Counted from the stretch's first letter, positions 11,120 through 24,964 are shown. The stretch is DNA of 64,000 nt from Scleroderma bovista (GCA_037178675.1 JAYMGJ010000296.1:88869-152868); one strand, 5' to 3'. Translations and numbers: made by a program. Notes: a model not told the origin generated them from the letters alone.

Positions 11120-11442
11120 TGGAATATCGAAAGAAGGTAGATACTCGCCCACGGAACCTGAAAAGAAATTTTGATGAAGCCATAGGCAACGAGTCCATAA
11201 TTTATGTTTGGACTCGGTCTTGGATGGCGGGGCAGATATTAATTTTAACACAGCTTGGCCATCAGATGAAGGAAACACTAGGCAGACTAAGGACTCTACT
11301 AAGGACTTTAAAGGGAAGACAGGACCAGGCACAGATACGGTGCCAGGCTTGTGGCCCAGGAATGGGAAAATCCCATTGCATATCTTTGAGAAGTGGCGAC
11401 TTCCCTGACAGGCACATGCGACCATGCAGGCTCGATTAACGA
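11120..11442. other. Upstream region of the GPCR gene
   Basis: The minus-strand frame stays open upstream of the chosen ATG to about 11425, but it shows no conserved sequence. I treat it as promoter or 5' UTR. Confidence 0.4.
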
Positions 11443-11823
11443 CTAGTAGTACTGCCTAGTACAACTTTCAGCTTGGTTTTTTGCGGCACGACAGGGGCTG
11501 CACTTAACTCTTTTCCCCTTTTCCAGCATTCCCGGCGTGGAGCCAAAAGTAGCGGTGGCTGTCGTTGATCCAGTATTTTGGACCTTGGACCTCGTGTCAT
11601 TGAGACACTTCTTTGCTTGGTTCAGTCCAACTATACCCGCGCAAGCCAGGGAGCCCAAACCAACATAATCGTGGATGCGTTGGAAGTCATCTTTGATGCT
11701 GAGATCTGATAGATCACCTCGGATCCATTGGACACCGTCTTGGATATGGATGATTGTCCGATTGCGAGCTCTTGCATTAGTGTCCAGACCCGAGTTGTAT
11801 TTACAACCACGGTGTTTGTCTCA
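11443..11823 (-). CDS. Hypothetical exon, family not recognised
   Basis: An open minus-strand frame of about 126 codons has no ATG at its upstream end, so it would have to be an internal or terminal exon. It contains NRTIIHIQDGVQWIRGDLSD and DDFQRIHDYVGLGSLACAG, a plausible folded-protein composition. I do not recognise it, and no upstream exon could be joined. Confidence 0.25.
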
Positions 11824-11952
11824 TCAAAAAAAAATCTTCCTATGAAAAAGCCGACTGTCGTGAAACATGAAATAAATTAGCAGTAGTACTTGGGAAGTGC
11901 CGGCGCCAGCCGGCAACTATGCTTGAACAGCAAGCCCACAGGAGACGCGGCA

Positions 11953-12005
11953 GAAACGGACTTGGACATCACCAACGGTACCCAAGGAACTATAGTTGAC
12001 ATAGT
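11953..12005 (+). pseudogene. Relic of a Pif1/Helitron-type helicase
   Basis: Eighteen codons read ETDLDITNGTQGTIVDIV, which closely resembles the segment 'NxETDLDxxNGxRGxIVDIVL' common in basidiomycete transposon-associated ATP-dependent helicases. A few residues either side are compatible, but the surrounding frame breaks and no helicase motifs I-III are nearby. It is best read as a short relic of a mobile element. Confidence 0.4.
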
Positions 12006-12622
12006 AGATCATGCCAGTGAAGGCATCGGCTACCTTTGGCGTATGGAGATACTGCATTTCTCCATTGTAGGCATCGTAGGTCAAGGCTCGCCATACCGGA
12101 TCGTGCCGGCTCCTTTTTACACCTTGTCGGCGTGCTTGGCGTCAGTGCCCACTGGACTACCACAGAATGCTCCAAGGCGAATATGAAGCCCTCGACAACT
12201 GTTCATCCACGCTATTGCCTTCCGAACAAGCCAGGTCAGACGTATGGTCAGTGAACGCCCTGGGTCTGTCTCCGACACATGCAGCATCTGTATTCCTTTG
12301 TTCAGGTATTGAAGTGTAGTCCCTTTCTTCAGTGTCGTCGCGGTGCTCCGGACTGCACTTGCGCATGCATTGCGGCGTGTAACAAGACAGAGGATATATT
12401 TGCGGAATTTTCTCAAAAGGTGAAGGCTGTCCAGCACATGACATGACAGAACTACAGTGTACTACATAGAATTCAATGACTGGATGAATCACAAAGGCCC
12501 ATTCATCCTTTGTTTTACCTTTGAGGATAGAAAGTACACATACCACAGGAACAATGTGAAATTTTGAGTGTAGACAAACCATTGGACATGTGTATAGTAA
12601 TGATACTATTCTGATGCTGTAT

Positions 12623-14119
12623 CTAATCAGTAGAATCGTGAGTAGTAGGATCATGGAAGACTACGAGAGAGTCATTTTGCCCTCTTGAATCATGTGAGGC
12701 ATTGATACTAGTAGATGACTGCGAGGTTGCACTTCGGATATCCAAGATGAGCCGATAACCAGTAATGCTGGTCAGGCAACACGAGAAATTTACTGCGACA
12801 TATTCGAACTCAGCATACTAAAATTGTCAGGTTTCGGTTGTCCTAAAATAAAGAAAGAGACCTACATGTTTAGAAAACAACAACGGCATGATAGCAAGCA
12901 GATAAAGCAAAATTCTGATGGTGTCAGTCAGGGACCATCGACCAGTGACAGCACTCACGCAAAGAAGTACATCACATTTCCTTTTATAAGAACAACCCTA
13001 AGGCATCGAGCTCCATTCAACCAAGTTGCTGGGGAGGGACATCTAAAGCACTGAATGGCAGCATGCAGAGCAAGAGAAAATAACAGAAGGTCATAAGTGA
13101 AGCCTGCAGATAAAATGATATATATATCAATATTTTCTGCAAATAAATTGCAGGCTTGAGACATCAAAGATAGCAATCAGTTCCCACTACATAGTATCAC
13201 TGGCAATCAATGGCTGACCTTTGATGATGCCTGTTACAACCATGACAACAATTTCTATGACAAAACCTAACACTACAACGAACATTACTCTCTTTGAATG
13301 GTTGTAAAGAACATAAAGCCGCATTTGGAGAATGACTGGGGACGTGAGACTGCAGCATTAAATAGTATGAAGAACACATACTTTGCACAAGCATATATGG
13401 TACCAGGAGGGACCAGCCTCGAAAAATGGGGAATATATGGTTGTCTATGCAGAGTCAATGGAATGATGAAAACTCCCATCCAGAGTTCTTGCTTACAGCT
13501 GCCATTAGTAGAACCAGTGATAATGTAAGTTGGTTACATTCTACTTGAAGGCTAAATGGTGAGAGACCCACAACTACCAAGATAGTCAATTATCAGCCAT
13601 GTGTTATATGAACTTAGTACTTGCCTCATTAGAGCTGGTATTCCAATCTGAAATGTATACTGGCTGCCATGAGCATTACTGTGTCAATCTTCAACAATTC
13701 CAATGACCTACCTCCAGCACAAAACCTATCAATGATCATTGGCACAGCACTATTGAAATGGACCCAGCAAAAGACGCACACAATGGTTATGGTACTAAAG
13801 TATCGCAACTGAGACCATTGGACTCAATAAGGAAGTCAGCATGGTATATGTATTTAAGGCTTACTATGAGATACATCAGGGTGACTACTGAAATGGGCTT
13901 TTTCTGTATAATTGACCTTGTTAAATGCTGTAGTCCAAAAAAGGGAGCTGTGATACCCAAATACATTCGACCTTTCCGAAAGACATTGGGGTCATTAATC
14001 AGATATGTCACCAAATAGAGGGTCATACCTCCTTGGCTAATGTAATTGCTAATCAACCTGATCAGTTTCAGAAACATCAAGTGAGTAGCAGTATCCCAAC
14101 CAGAATCATGCAGTATCAT
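12623..14119 (-). CDS. DUF6533-type seven-helix membrane protein, copy 2
   Basis: Paralogue of the gene at 6031-7517, with the same order of short exons. Its 5' end is clearer: an ATG at 14119 opens a frame through LKLIRLISNYISQ and GGMTLYLVTYLIND into KKPISVVTLMYLI. Further exons give the ILQMRLYVLYN-type helix near 13300, GFTYDLLLFSLALHAAIQC near 13100 and a Ser/Thr-rich tail. A substitution creates a stop at 12623, so the tail is a few residues shorter than in copy 1. Exon borders are approximate, and the function of the family is unknown. Confidence 0.5.
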
Positions 14120-14179
14120 GGTAGGAGCTACCACTGTAAAGATCAAATTTAGCAGGACAAGAATTTCATAGAGTGAGCT

Positions 14180-15015
14180 GATTACTTGTCAGTGAATTGG
14201 CCATTTGGTCAGTTTGTATGATGTCAACGAGCTGTGAGTCAGGCAGGAAAGGGGAGAAGATGGCGACAAGGCACGATGTCACTTATATCCCAGTCTTTAT
14301 CAAGAAGGTTCACCTTTGCTGTGCGAGTTAAAACTGATTTGGAAACCAACCATGCTGACTGTCTTTGGGCCCATCAAGGAATGATGGTGGAGTCTCCATG
14401 AACAGAAATCTTGGCGCTCTTGGTCCGGGTGTCACGCATACAATCAACTGCCTCGAGGGCACTCGAGTCGGGCTCGTAGAATATGGAAGGTTTGAATGTG
14501 CGTCGATGATTGTGGCTTGCTCGATGTCCCTAAAAGTACGAAAGGGCGCCAATGATCTCCTTTGTGGAAATTGAGAACTTGCCACTTACCGTAATCTGCG
14601 GACAAGTTGATCCTCGACGCCCACCATCTCGCCTCTGTCCACCTGCATGATCCAATCCTCGCCTGTAACGTTGCGCTGATAGTTGCCGCACATTATCTTA
14701 ACATCATCAGCGCTGGATCACATGCTATCCGGGCTGTGTCGACAATTTGATCTTGATTCCTAGAACGGAGAAATTTAGTTCGTGGCTCGAATTCCCTCCT
14801 AAAGTCCGAAGCTTGTAAAGTGTACTCATGGTCACTCAAATACTATTCACATCCGAATGGGGGATTTCTGTATGTACATATCAAAAGAGACATGGTCAGA
14901 GGATACTTCGGTGACACACGCTCAACTCTGACAAGACTGGCTTCAGAGGCTCTTCCAAGCCCTTGCTTAGCTCCCGGATTGGCGAAATTTTTGCAAAAAG
15001 TAGAGGAACCTTCAG
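14180..15015 (-). other. Unrecognised coding-like stretch in duplication copy 2
   Basis: Same segments as in copy 1: SLAPFRTFRDIEQATI and ETPPSFLDGPKDSQHG near 14330-14580, and a GRASEASLVRVERV segment near 14930-15010. Indels relative to copy 1 change the frame at several places, which suggests at least one copy is not maintained as a gene. Confidence 0.3.
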
Positions 15016-15239
15016 GAGCATGTCGACACACCAGAAGGTGAGGCAACTGTGTGCGACTCTGTATCGAAAACGTTGCCCGCGTTTCGCTGACAATGGAAGC
15101 TGATCCGAGTGTCTACGAAGAAACAACACCGGATGGAGGCGGATATGGAGATCACGTGGAAAAACGTCACAGTGGCAGATATAAATGGACTAGCAGACTA
15201 TCCAGGGTACCGTCCCAACGACGTTCACCAGCCGCATCG

Positions 15240-17249
<2,010 letters not shown>

Positions 17250-18070
17250 ACGTTGTGAGCAGGAAAATAGAATTTGTATAAACTAACGTGGATTTGACGC
17301 TGGATATTCCACAGAAGTGGTTGTTAGAGTATTTGTAGTATGTTGCGCGGAAAGGAAATTATAGAATCCGTGTTAGGGACACGGGACGGGCAGTGGCTAT
17401 TTACAAAATGGGCATCAATTGAAGATGGTGGTTGAGCGCAACAAGATGATAATTCCCGAGCACTGTGGCAATACTCAAGATCCTATAGGTGCACACAGAG
17501 CGGCAGGCAAGCTAGCAACGTCGGACTCCGTGCGTTCAGAATTGCAACACGATGTCTTCGCATGTCCCACTTCCATAAAACAGGTGCCGTGGCTGGTCCG
17601 CATCAGGCGCATCTGAGATATAGCCTAAACCATTAAAACAATACTGTAGGTTGAATCACTTGTCAGTTTCTATGCCAAGATGTGATGTTGTTTTCAAGGT
17701 TCCGTACTAATTGTCATGTCAATCAGAATGGCATGTGGTGGACTCTTCGGCTAAACGGTGGACTGTGGCCAAACGAACCCGAGGCTTCCTATGACCGACG
17801 GTGGGGTTGTCTGCTAACTAGGCTCTGCATGCTTTCCAGAGGTTCAATGATAAAGTGCCTTTGGTTCTTGCCACGGACCTGAACCTGTCAATCGGATAAA
17901 TATAGCGCTACGGTGTGAACAAAGGACGAGGAAATCGAACAGAAGAGATTATCGGAAACCATTGTCTCCACCCATGCCGTATACCACGCAAAGACCTCAA
18001 GATTTCAACATAAATACCGTTCCTGCCTCCTGCACTACATTTCCCGCTTTCCATTCATCTGGTCCTCACG
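17250..18070. other. Intergenic; no gene recognised
   Basis: Holds the phosphoglucomutase 3' region and the promoter of the GH16 gene. No splice-linked frames with family resemblance were found. Confidence 0.55.
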
Positions 18071-19286
18071 ATGCACGCTCTTTACGCCTTCCTTGTTGTC
18101 GCGATCCACCTGGGTACCCTGGCTGGTGCACAGAAACGATCGTGGTCTCGCCATGTCACACGAGCTTCACCAATAACGACCAACAAGGTTTACAACATCC
18201 AAGACTTCTATCAGGGAAATGACTTCTTCAAGTGCGTCTTTGCATTATGTCGCGTGCCCTTTGATCCTGATTTGAGCTCAGTGAATGGTCCTTCTACACT
18301 GGCGCTGATCCGACAGGTGGAAATGTCGTCTACCAGAGTATGCAAGATGCCACTTCCAAAGGTCTTGCCTACGTCAACGGCAACAGTTCCATCACCCTTG
18401 CAGTTGACTCCACCAGTGCCATCCCCCCTGGTGGCAATCGTCCATCGTACGTCACTGTCGCCCATGTTGTTAGTTTCCCTGGTCGAATGATTAAGTAGTG
18501 TCCGTATCACGTCGAACAAGAGCTACAATAGTGGTCTCTTCATCCTAGATGCTGCCACAATGCCTGTGGGCTGTGGCACCTGGCCTGCTTTCTGGGTGGG
18601 TCCCTGAAATTTTCAGTTTGTCATGAACAACACATTGAGCTCTCTATTTGACCACAGACGGTCGGCCCCAACTGGCCTTACGGTGGCGAGATCGACATCG
18701 TAGAGGGTGTTAATGACCAGCCCAACAACCAGATGACACTGCATAGTGGCAACAATGAGCCGTGCACGATCGACACGTCCTCCTCCACACAATATACAGG
18801 GCATACCTTGGGTACCAATTGCTACAGCACACAGAACGCCGATGCCGGCTGTGCATTCTCGGACACTGATACGCGTTCCTTTGGTTTCGGTTTCAACAAT
18901 GCCGGCGGGGGGGTCTTTGCTCTCCTGTGGGATCAGTCCATCGGTTTGGCTATTTGGCACTTTGCTCGTTCGGAGATCCCTTCGGATATCACCAGTCGTG
19001 CCCCCAATCCTTCCAAGTGGGGTGTGTCTGGTGGTTTCTTGTCTTCCAAGACATGCAATATTGGTAACAACTTTTACCAACACTCGATGGTTATCGACAC
19101 CACTATCTGCGGAAACTGGGCTGGTCCCAACTATCCCAAATCTGGTTGCCCCGGTACTTGCTCTGACATGGTGGCGAATGCGGCAAACTTTGCTGGTCAG
19201 TGTTTGATTTGCAACTTTGTGTATTTGCTCTGAATTTGCGTCCAGGTGCAAAATGGATCATAAACTATGTTGCTGTCTACCAATAG
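18071..19286 (+). CDS. Secreted GH16 endo-1,3(4)-beta-glucanase
   Basis: Five exons: 18071-18231, 18282-18446, 18499-18595, 18658-19195, 19246-19286 (333 aa). An N-terminal signal peptide ([20 protein letters not shown]) precedes the catalytic domain. The GH16 active-site motif is [11 protein letters not shown] (E-x-D-x-x-E, nucleophile and acid/base Glu). Other conserved parts are [25 protein letters not shown] and the end [12 protein letters not shown]. The product probably acts on beta-1,3/1,6-linked glucans of fungal cell walls or plant mixed-linkage glucan, like the laminarinase Lam16A group; the exact substrate is inference. The last exon is only 41 nt, including the stop, but completes the beta-jelly-roll. 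Confidence 0.92.
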
Positions 19287-19585
19287 ATCACGGCTTTACC
19301 TGCACATATACACGTGATATCCATTCAGCATCACAGTGCTACTTACATTTTATGTGTTCCACGGGTTGCAGCCATTTTAGGTGTTCGCCCCCCGATTTAT
19401 TTCGCTGAGTGACTGGGTTGCTCGCATGTTTGTACCGGAATGGGAGGACTATATGGACTGATATACAGGATTTAGTAGTGTTCCATGTGTAGATAGTTTT
19501 ATAGATTGATGACGATGATAATCAGATGCAGTGTGATTTTCCCACTCAGATACCCTTGACTCCTGACCACATCCCTGCCACCCAG

Positions 19586-21167
19586 ATGGATTCCCAGCCG
19601 CTGCCCGTCACAGCATCGCTCCCGGTTTCCGACGTCGTAACAACAACTTGGCCAAGAAGGGCCGTCAAGGTTGGATTAGCATCTCTCGAATAGACCCGTG
19701 CAAGCTGACACGATCCTGTCCGATCGCACTTGCTGGTCGCTCAGGCATGCGCCAGCTGCAGGTGACGCACTACTCTTATATGGAGAAACTGAGGTACGGA
19801 ACTAACGTGATCCATCCAGACGAGACAAGATTCGCTGCGACGGTGCAAAGTAAGGATTTCCGTGCCATTGGGATCGCCTGATTGTAACCATTTTGGGCTG
19901 CACAGACCTTGTGGGGCATGTGTCAAGAAGGGGTACACCGTTGATCAGTGCACAGATGGGTGTGAGAGTTGTCGGCGCGCTCGTGTGCGGTGTGAGGGTG
20001 GGAAGCCATGCCTGAGGTGTCGAGACATGCACCTTGAGTGTGCAGATGAGCAGAGTGCACCTGTCGTGCGCTCAGAAGGCGCTCCACCTGTGATCGTTCT
20101 GCGTTCGAACAGACGGAAGAGCGAGCGGGCGAAGTTGGCTTGTTTGAGCTGTAGAAGAGACAACAAGAAGGTAGGCTTCTGTCTCTCTTTTGTCTCATGT
20201 ACTCATACTGGTCAGTGTGACAATCAGCGGCCGTGTTCGCGGTGTCTGGGGAGGGGAGAGGAGTGCGTGCATGTTGGACGTGGACCAAAATTGGTTAAGC
20301 TCCGCTGTGAACACTGCAGGCAAGAAAATCGAAAATGCGAGGACTCCCGGCCATGCCGAGAATGCATTGAACAGGGGAAGGAATGTGTCAATCTTCAGAG
20401 GAGAAGCCGTGGCCACGGGACGCGGGTCAAGGCGGTAAGCAGTTCCGTTCTGTTCGTATCATCAATACTGAGATAAGTGCAGGCATGTACGAATTGCAGG
20501 TAAGAGGAAATGATATCGTGTATCTTGAGACAGGACTGATGGTATTTCAGACGTGACAAGGTCCGCTGCGAGGGTGCCAGGTAAGACAGATAACTACGCA
20601 TAATATTCGCTAAGGACAGACACCTTTCAGACCGTGTACTAACTGTACAAAGAAGGGGTACCAGTGCATCGATAAAGTGTGCATGGCGTGCGCACAACAA
20701 GGTATCGACGGAGAGTGTCCCCATCGCCCAGGACCGGAGCAAGATGCCTCAGAACCAGACGGTAAGTCCGATGCAATGGCGGGCAAGGTATTCCCGTCTG
20801 ATTCTACATGATAGTGGTCACCGAGATAAACCAATCGTATCTCCCTCACCCACAACTCCAACCGTCTCAGTCGCCACTGTCGCACTCGTCCCCGCTGGTG
20901 GTCAGTACGTCCATGTTCTCGCACCTGCACCTGTATGGGGCCCAATACCACTTGCCGGGGATGGCACCTCTTGCTGGCCATGACATACCGGATCACATCC
21001 AAATTCAAGGACAACATGATGCCCTATCGTCGTCTTCTTTTCCACGTGCGACCTACTACCCGGTTATTGATCCCCAGATTGATGTTCCCCAGGCTCAGGC
21101 CAACATCTCGTCTGAGCGATACGATCCGTCGTCTGTGACGACTGATCCCAGTGCTGGTTCCGTGTAA
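19586..21167 (+). CDS. Protein with five tandem Zn2Cys6 zinc clusters
   Basis: Nine exons: 19586-19669, 19745-19761, 19820-19849, 19906-20170, 20216-20434, 20483-20499, 20551-20580, 20631-20761, 20815-21167. Five Gal4-type six-cysteine clusters follow one another: CASCRRDKIRC..., CESCRRARVRC..., CLSCRRDNKKC..., CEHCRQENRKC..., CTNCRRDKVRC..., each with P-C-x2-C and a final Cys. An extra CMACAQQG segment follows the last. The C-terminus is Ser/Pro/His-rich and has no fungal-specific transcription-factor domain. Classical regulators have one cluster, so DNA binding by an array is inference. Clusters 1 and 5 are each spliced from a 17-nt and a 30-nt exon in the same phase, pointing to internal duplication. 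A nuclear role is likely; the target is unknown. Confidence 0.8.
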
Positions 21168-21400
21168 TATGTAATGAGAGGTGCGTTTGGTTGTGAGACA
21201 CACTAGACAAAACGTTGGGGCATTTGGAGAGGTGTATGCATTGCTAGTCGTATTGTACTTCTCCATCGGTAATGTTGTGTACAAATGCCACTCGGTTTGG
21301 TCGTATTTGGAGACGTGTTGATCGTTTGAATTCAACCCACAAGGACTTGATCTGACGCGAGCATATTTGTCTGGCAACTGACCCACATACACTCCTTACC

Positions 21401-23565
21401 ATGAGCGATTCCCCCGTATTTACAGAACAGTCAGTTTTTTCTTCCGCTTGCTGGTCTTTCGTTGACCCATGATAGACCCAACAAAGCCATCAAGGTCACA
21501 TACTCCGCCAAGGGAAAGGTAAGCGCGTTCCTCATACTCTGGACGCGTTTGCAAAGTGTGGCTTAACCGAAAGCACATGTATTCAACAGAAGAAGAGAAG
21601 CGCCGCTGAAAAAGAGAGCGCAGAGTACGTTTGGCGTAATGAGAATCTGAGACTGACGGTGGGACTCATGGAGGCTACAGACACATGCCAGAGGAAGATT
21701 CCGATACAAGTAGCCAGGGGTCTGGGAAAGGACGAGCTTCTGCCTCTCCTGAAGTATCTCGAAAGGTGGGTAGCTCGGTGAAAGAGATCAGCACTACCCA
21801 CCCATCTCCACTTAGACCCCAGAATCAACACTAGGTCTGACGATTGGAGATGTAGAGTGAGCACATCCATTAGACGCTTCTTGCAATACTTAATGAAGAT
21901 CATTTTGATCCCTTTGACCAGTTTACCAGCACCGTCACCCAAACATCCAACGCTAGGATCTGAGGAAGTCCTTGTATTCCCTACACCCATCAGCATATCG
22001 GCATCCCTCCAAACGTCATCAACATCGCCTGCTCGGCAAAAACAGGAGAGCCCATCAACGAGGACGAAAGCGCCAACACCGTTGGCTACGAAGCCATCCG
22101 CAACCAGGTCTGTCGATCACTCAATTTTCTCGTTAGGCGAGTCAGGACTCTTTCCTCTATTACAGAGGACTGTCAGAGAACGCCGCAGACGATGCCGATG
22201 AGACGGAATCCATCGCAGAGTCTTCGACTGGCACGCGGATACGGAGGAATGAATCTGAGCGAATGCAATATTTCAATGATCAACCCGAGTGTGGTGAACT
22301 GGAGATGCATCGAGCGTTCTGCACGCGATGCAACAGCTGGGTTAATCTTGGAAAGAGGCAATCATATACGGTGCGCCCGTGGGAGAGGCACCGAGCCAAG
22401 TGCGACCTCAAGCCACTTATTGTGTCAAAAGGGTTTGTTTCATCGTTGTTCTCAACAAGCATGTCATGTTGATTGGTGGTGACAGGTCAAAGGTAGTCTC
22501 AAAGGAGGCACCGCAACACGAAGAGGGAGCAGAGTCCGTCCCGTCGTTGTCCTCAATAAACATGTTATATTGATTAGTAAAGACAGGTCAAAACCGAACA
22601 CAACAGAAACGCCACATCCTGAAGAGAAAGCAGACACAATTCCGATCAATGATGAAGAAGAACCCGCGCTTGCATCACCTGTCCCAAGCGTGGCACCTTC
22701 TACGACAGGCCACGAACCGTCGTCATCAGTCTCGAGCAGGTCAACACGCAAAAGCGAGGCTGAGAGATTAGCGACCCTGCAAGCAGATCCTCGTGCACAG
22801 GAAATAAAGCCTCACGAAGTTCTCTGTCGATCGTGCCAGAAATGGATTAAATTATCGGTTACTCAAGCGTATGCCCTGAGCAATTGGCAATCGCACCAGC
22901 AGCGTTGCTCAGGTTCTACGTACGTTCCCAGGCCTCTTCGACCGGCTGCGTCTCAGCAGAATTTCAGTCCCAGTAGCAGAGTAGCTACTGTGGAGAGAAA
23001 GATTGCTCTGCTGAATGACCCACAGGTGAGGACGGCTTCGCCGAATAGCGTTCGGTGCACCTATTGCAAGGTCACGGTGATGCTGGAAGGTGACGTGGAC
23101 TATGACCTCACGAAGTGGAACGAGCACAAGACGACGTGCATTCCGTCAGTGTATTCGGATTTTGCCTTGAAAGAAGCATAACCTAATTGGCCTTGCAGAA
23201 TGACGCCTGCGGCGTCCCAGACGGCTTCCAAGGTTCTGACATCGCGTTTGTCACACGTGTTCCCACCTCCCACACCAGGGAACATCGCCACCCCGACGCC
23301 GACGAGTAGAACTTTGCATGGCCCGACACGGGGTGCCTCGACCGATGCAACGCTTGTGGTTGACAGTTCGACAGCGCAAGTTGGAACCAAGCGAGCGCGC
23401 GACGATGAAACAGATGCACCGGAAGGAGATCGCCCGTCGAATCGTCCGCGGTCAGAGGACTACCAGCCTCCTGAAAAGGAGCCGCCGAGTTCATGGGGAT
23501 GGTTTATGCAACCGTTGAAGGCGTTTGTCCGTGGTTTCCGAGAAGGCTTAGGCGCCCCTACGTAA
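21401..23565 (+). CDS. Unrecognised protein with three C-x2-C-x19-H-x3-C fingers
   Basis: Ten exons: 21401-21429, 21476-21518, 21590-21624, 21681-21765, 21816-21856, 21922-22107, 22166-22432, 22486-22545, 22587-23144, 23199-23565; the phases agree throughout. Three fingers share identical spacing: CTRCNSWVNL...W-x2-H-x3-C (about 22320-22400), CRSCQKWIKL... (about 22825-22910) and CTYCKVTVML... (about 23055-23140). Each has Leu at +6, Tyr at +12 and Trp at +17 after the second Cys. The layout resembles BED-type fingers, but I cannot name a family. The start and tail are Ser/Pro/Lys-rich; the end (SWGWFMQPLKAFVRGFREG) looks amphipathic. Exons 8 and 9 begin with related sequence behind similar introns. 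Nucleic-acid binding is inference. Confidence 0.65.
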
Positions 23566-24228
23566 CAGCCGGAAGGGTACTTTTAAGTTACAAACCTTGA
23601 ACGATTTTAGTTTTACCGATTTATGTTTTCATCTTGGTCTATTCAATGTACACCTTGTGGGATATCAGAAGTACTGTACTGGATGGTGGTGGACGCTCCC
23701 CGCAAGCTCTGGCTTCCTGCCAGCGGACACGCCCCGACCTTGCATGCAGTTGCAGGCCCGTCGGGATTTCCCGAGGGCCTTGGCTCCCTTTCCTCCTCCG
23801 TGCCCGCGTTTTTCCACTCTCAACTGTCCCCTACGAGGTTCTGTGTCGTGAAACTTGCGGGGGGAACAGGATACACGTAGATAGTCTCTAAAGCCGTTTT
23901 TTCTGCACATCACAGGGTGCCCCCCACACACAATTGCACACTGACCAACCCCCCCTTCCATTGCTCCATCTGACTTGGTGGACCCCCTCTTGTTTCTGGC
24001 CTTATTCGAGCACTCTTCCACCTACCTAAACCCAGCGGACCAACCACGCCATCCGTCCAACTTATGTGCGCCCTTTCCCCCCGTTGGTCCATTGGTGCTC
24101 ATTTACCGACACGCGTGTAGGGGTTCCCCAAAGAAAGACTTCATCGTCAAGGCACTCACCCAGTCAGACCTCATCCACATCTTCCTTTTATTTCTGCTCA
24201 CTCGTTACATAGTGGAGGGGAATCTTCT
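23566..24228. other. Intergenic; may hide the first exon of the next gene
   Basis: No confident coding sequence. The next gene's frame has no ATG in its first visible exon, so an upstream exon probably lies here. An ATG at about 24065 is a candidate but does not splice in a clean phase. Confidence 0.4.
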
Positions 24229-24964
24229 GTGCCGCACAGAACTCCGGCGGAACTCGCTAGAGAGAAGAAGTTGCGGGATGACCCTATGGCGGAAGTTCAC
24301 GGGCCACTCTTCGTAACTTGCAAGCGGTGTGGCAATCGCATCAAGCTGTCTCCCAAGAGCTCTTACGACCCATTCCATTGGATGAAGCACCGCGAACGCT
24401 GTCTCCGGAAGCCAGTGGGCCAAGCTCGGCCGTCCCGCCGCGCCCCAAAGGAAGCGGTGAGTTCCCCCCCACAGCTGACACTGGCTACGTGCTGACACAT
24501 TGCCCTGTCCCACATTCTCTTCAGCACACGCCTCTGGCTTCCAAAAAGTCCCCGCCGTCGTCTTCGAATACGGACGGCGATAATGTGACGCCGCCACCCC
24601 TAACCCCCGAAGACGAACGTACTTCTTCTCACGTCATCAAGCAAAGGTCTCCCACCCCAACGGCCCATGGGATCATTATCCCCCCAAAATCTATTGTACG
24701 TGAACCACACTCGTATTAGTCGAGTATAGCTCTCAACGGCATTCATCAAAGACTTTCCCTATTACCGAACGCTGGCAAACATGGACTTGGTCGGAGCTGA
24801 GATATTCGAAATGGCTAACCGATACCAACCTTATACCTGTCGATGACGAGCAGGACGACGGCGACGGCGACTCCGATACTTTACTGGGCCCCTTTACTCA
24901 AGAGAATTTGCCATGGCTTTATCGAGGGATGCACAACCCAGACAGCACCTCATTGCCGACATGA
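24229..24964 (+). CDS. Small protein with one C-x2-C-x19-H-x3-C finger (5' end uncertain)
   Basis: Three exons are visible: up to 24456, 24525-24695, 24752-24964. The left limit given is the start of conserved sequence, not a real ATG (the codon there is GTG). The segment TPAELAREKKLRDDP precedes the finger CKRCGNRIKL...WMKHRERC, which has exactly the spacing of the three fingers in the gene to the left. A Ser/Pro/Thr-rich middle follows, and then a distinct C-terminal block rich in Trp and Asp (ERWQTWTWSELRYSKWL, acidic run, ENLPWLYRGMHN). The tandem placement suggests both genes come from one ancestor. No function is known to me. Confidence 0.6.

Larger units (their letters stand above)
12301..15015. 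repeat. Segmental duplication unit, copy 2
   Basis: Counterpart of 5701-8454. The left border follows the helicase-like relic by about 300 bases, and the right border lies about 225 bases before the phosphoglucomutase ATG. Confidence 0.9.
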
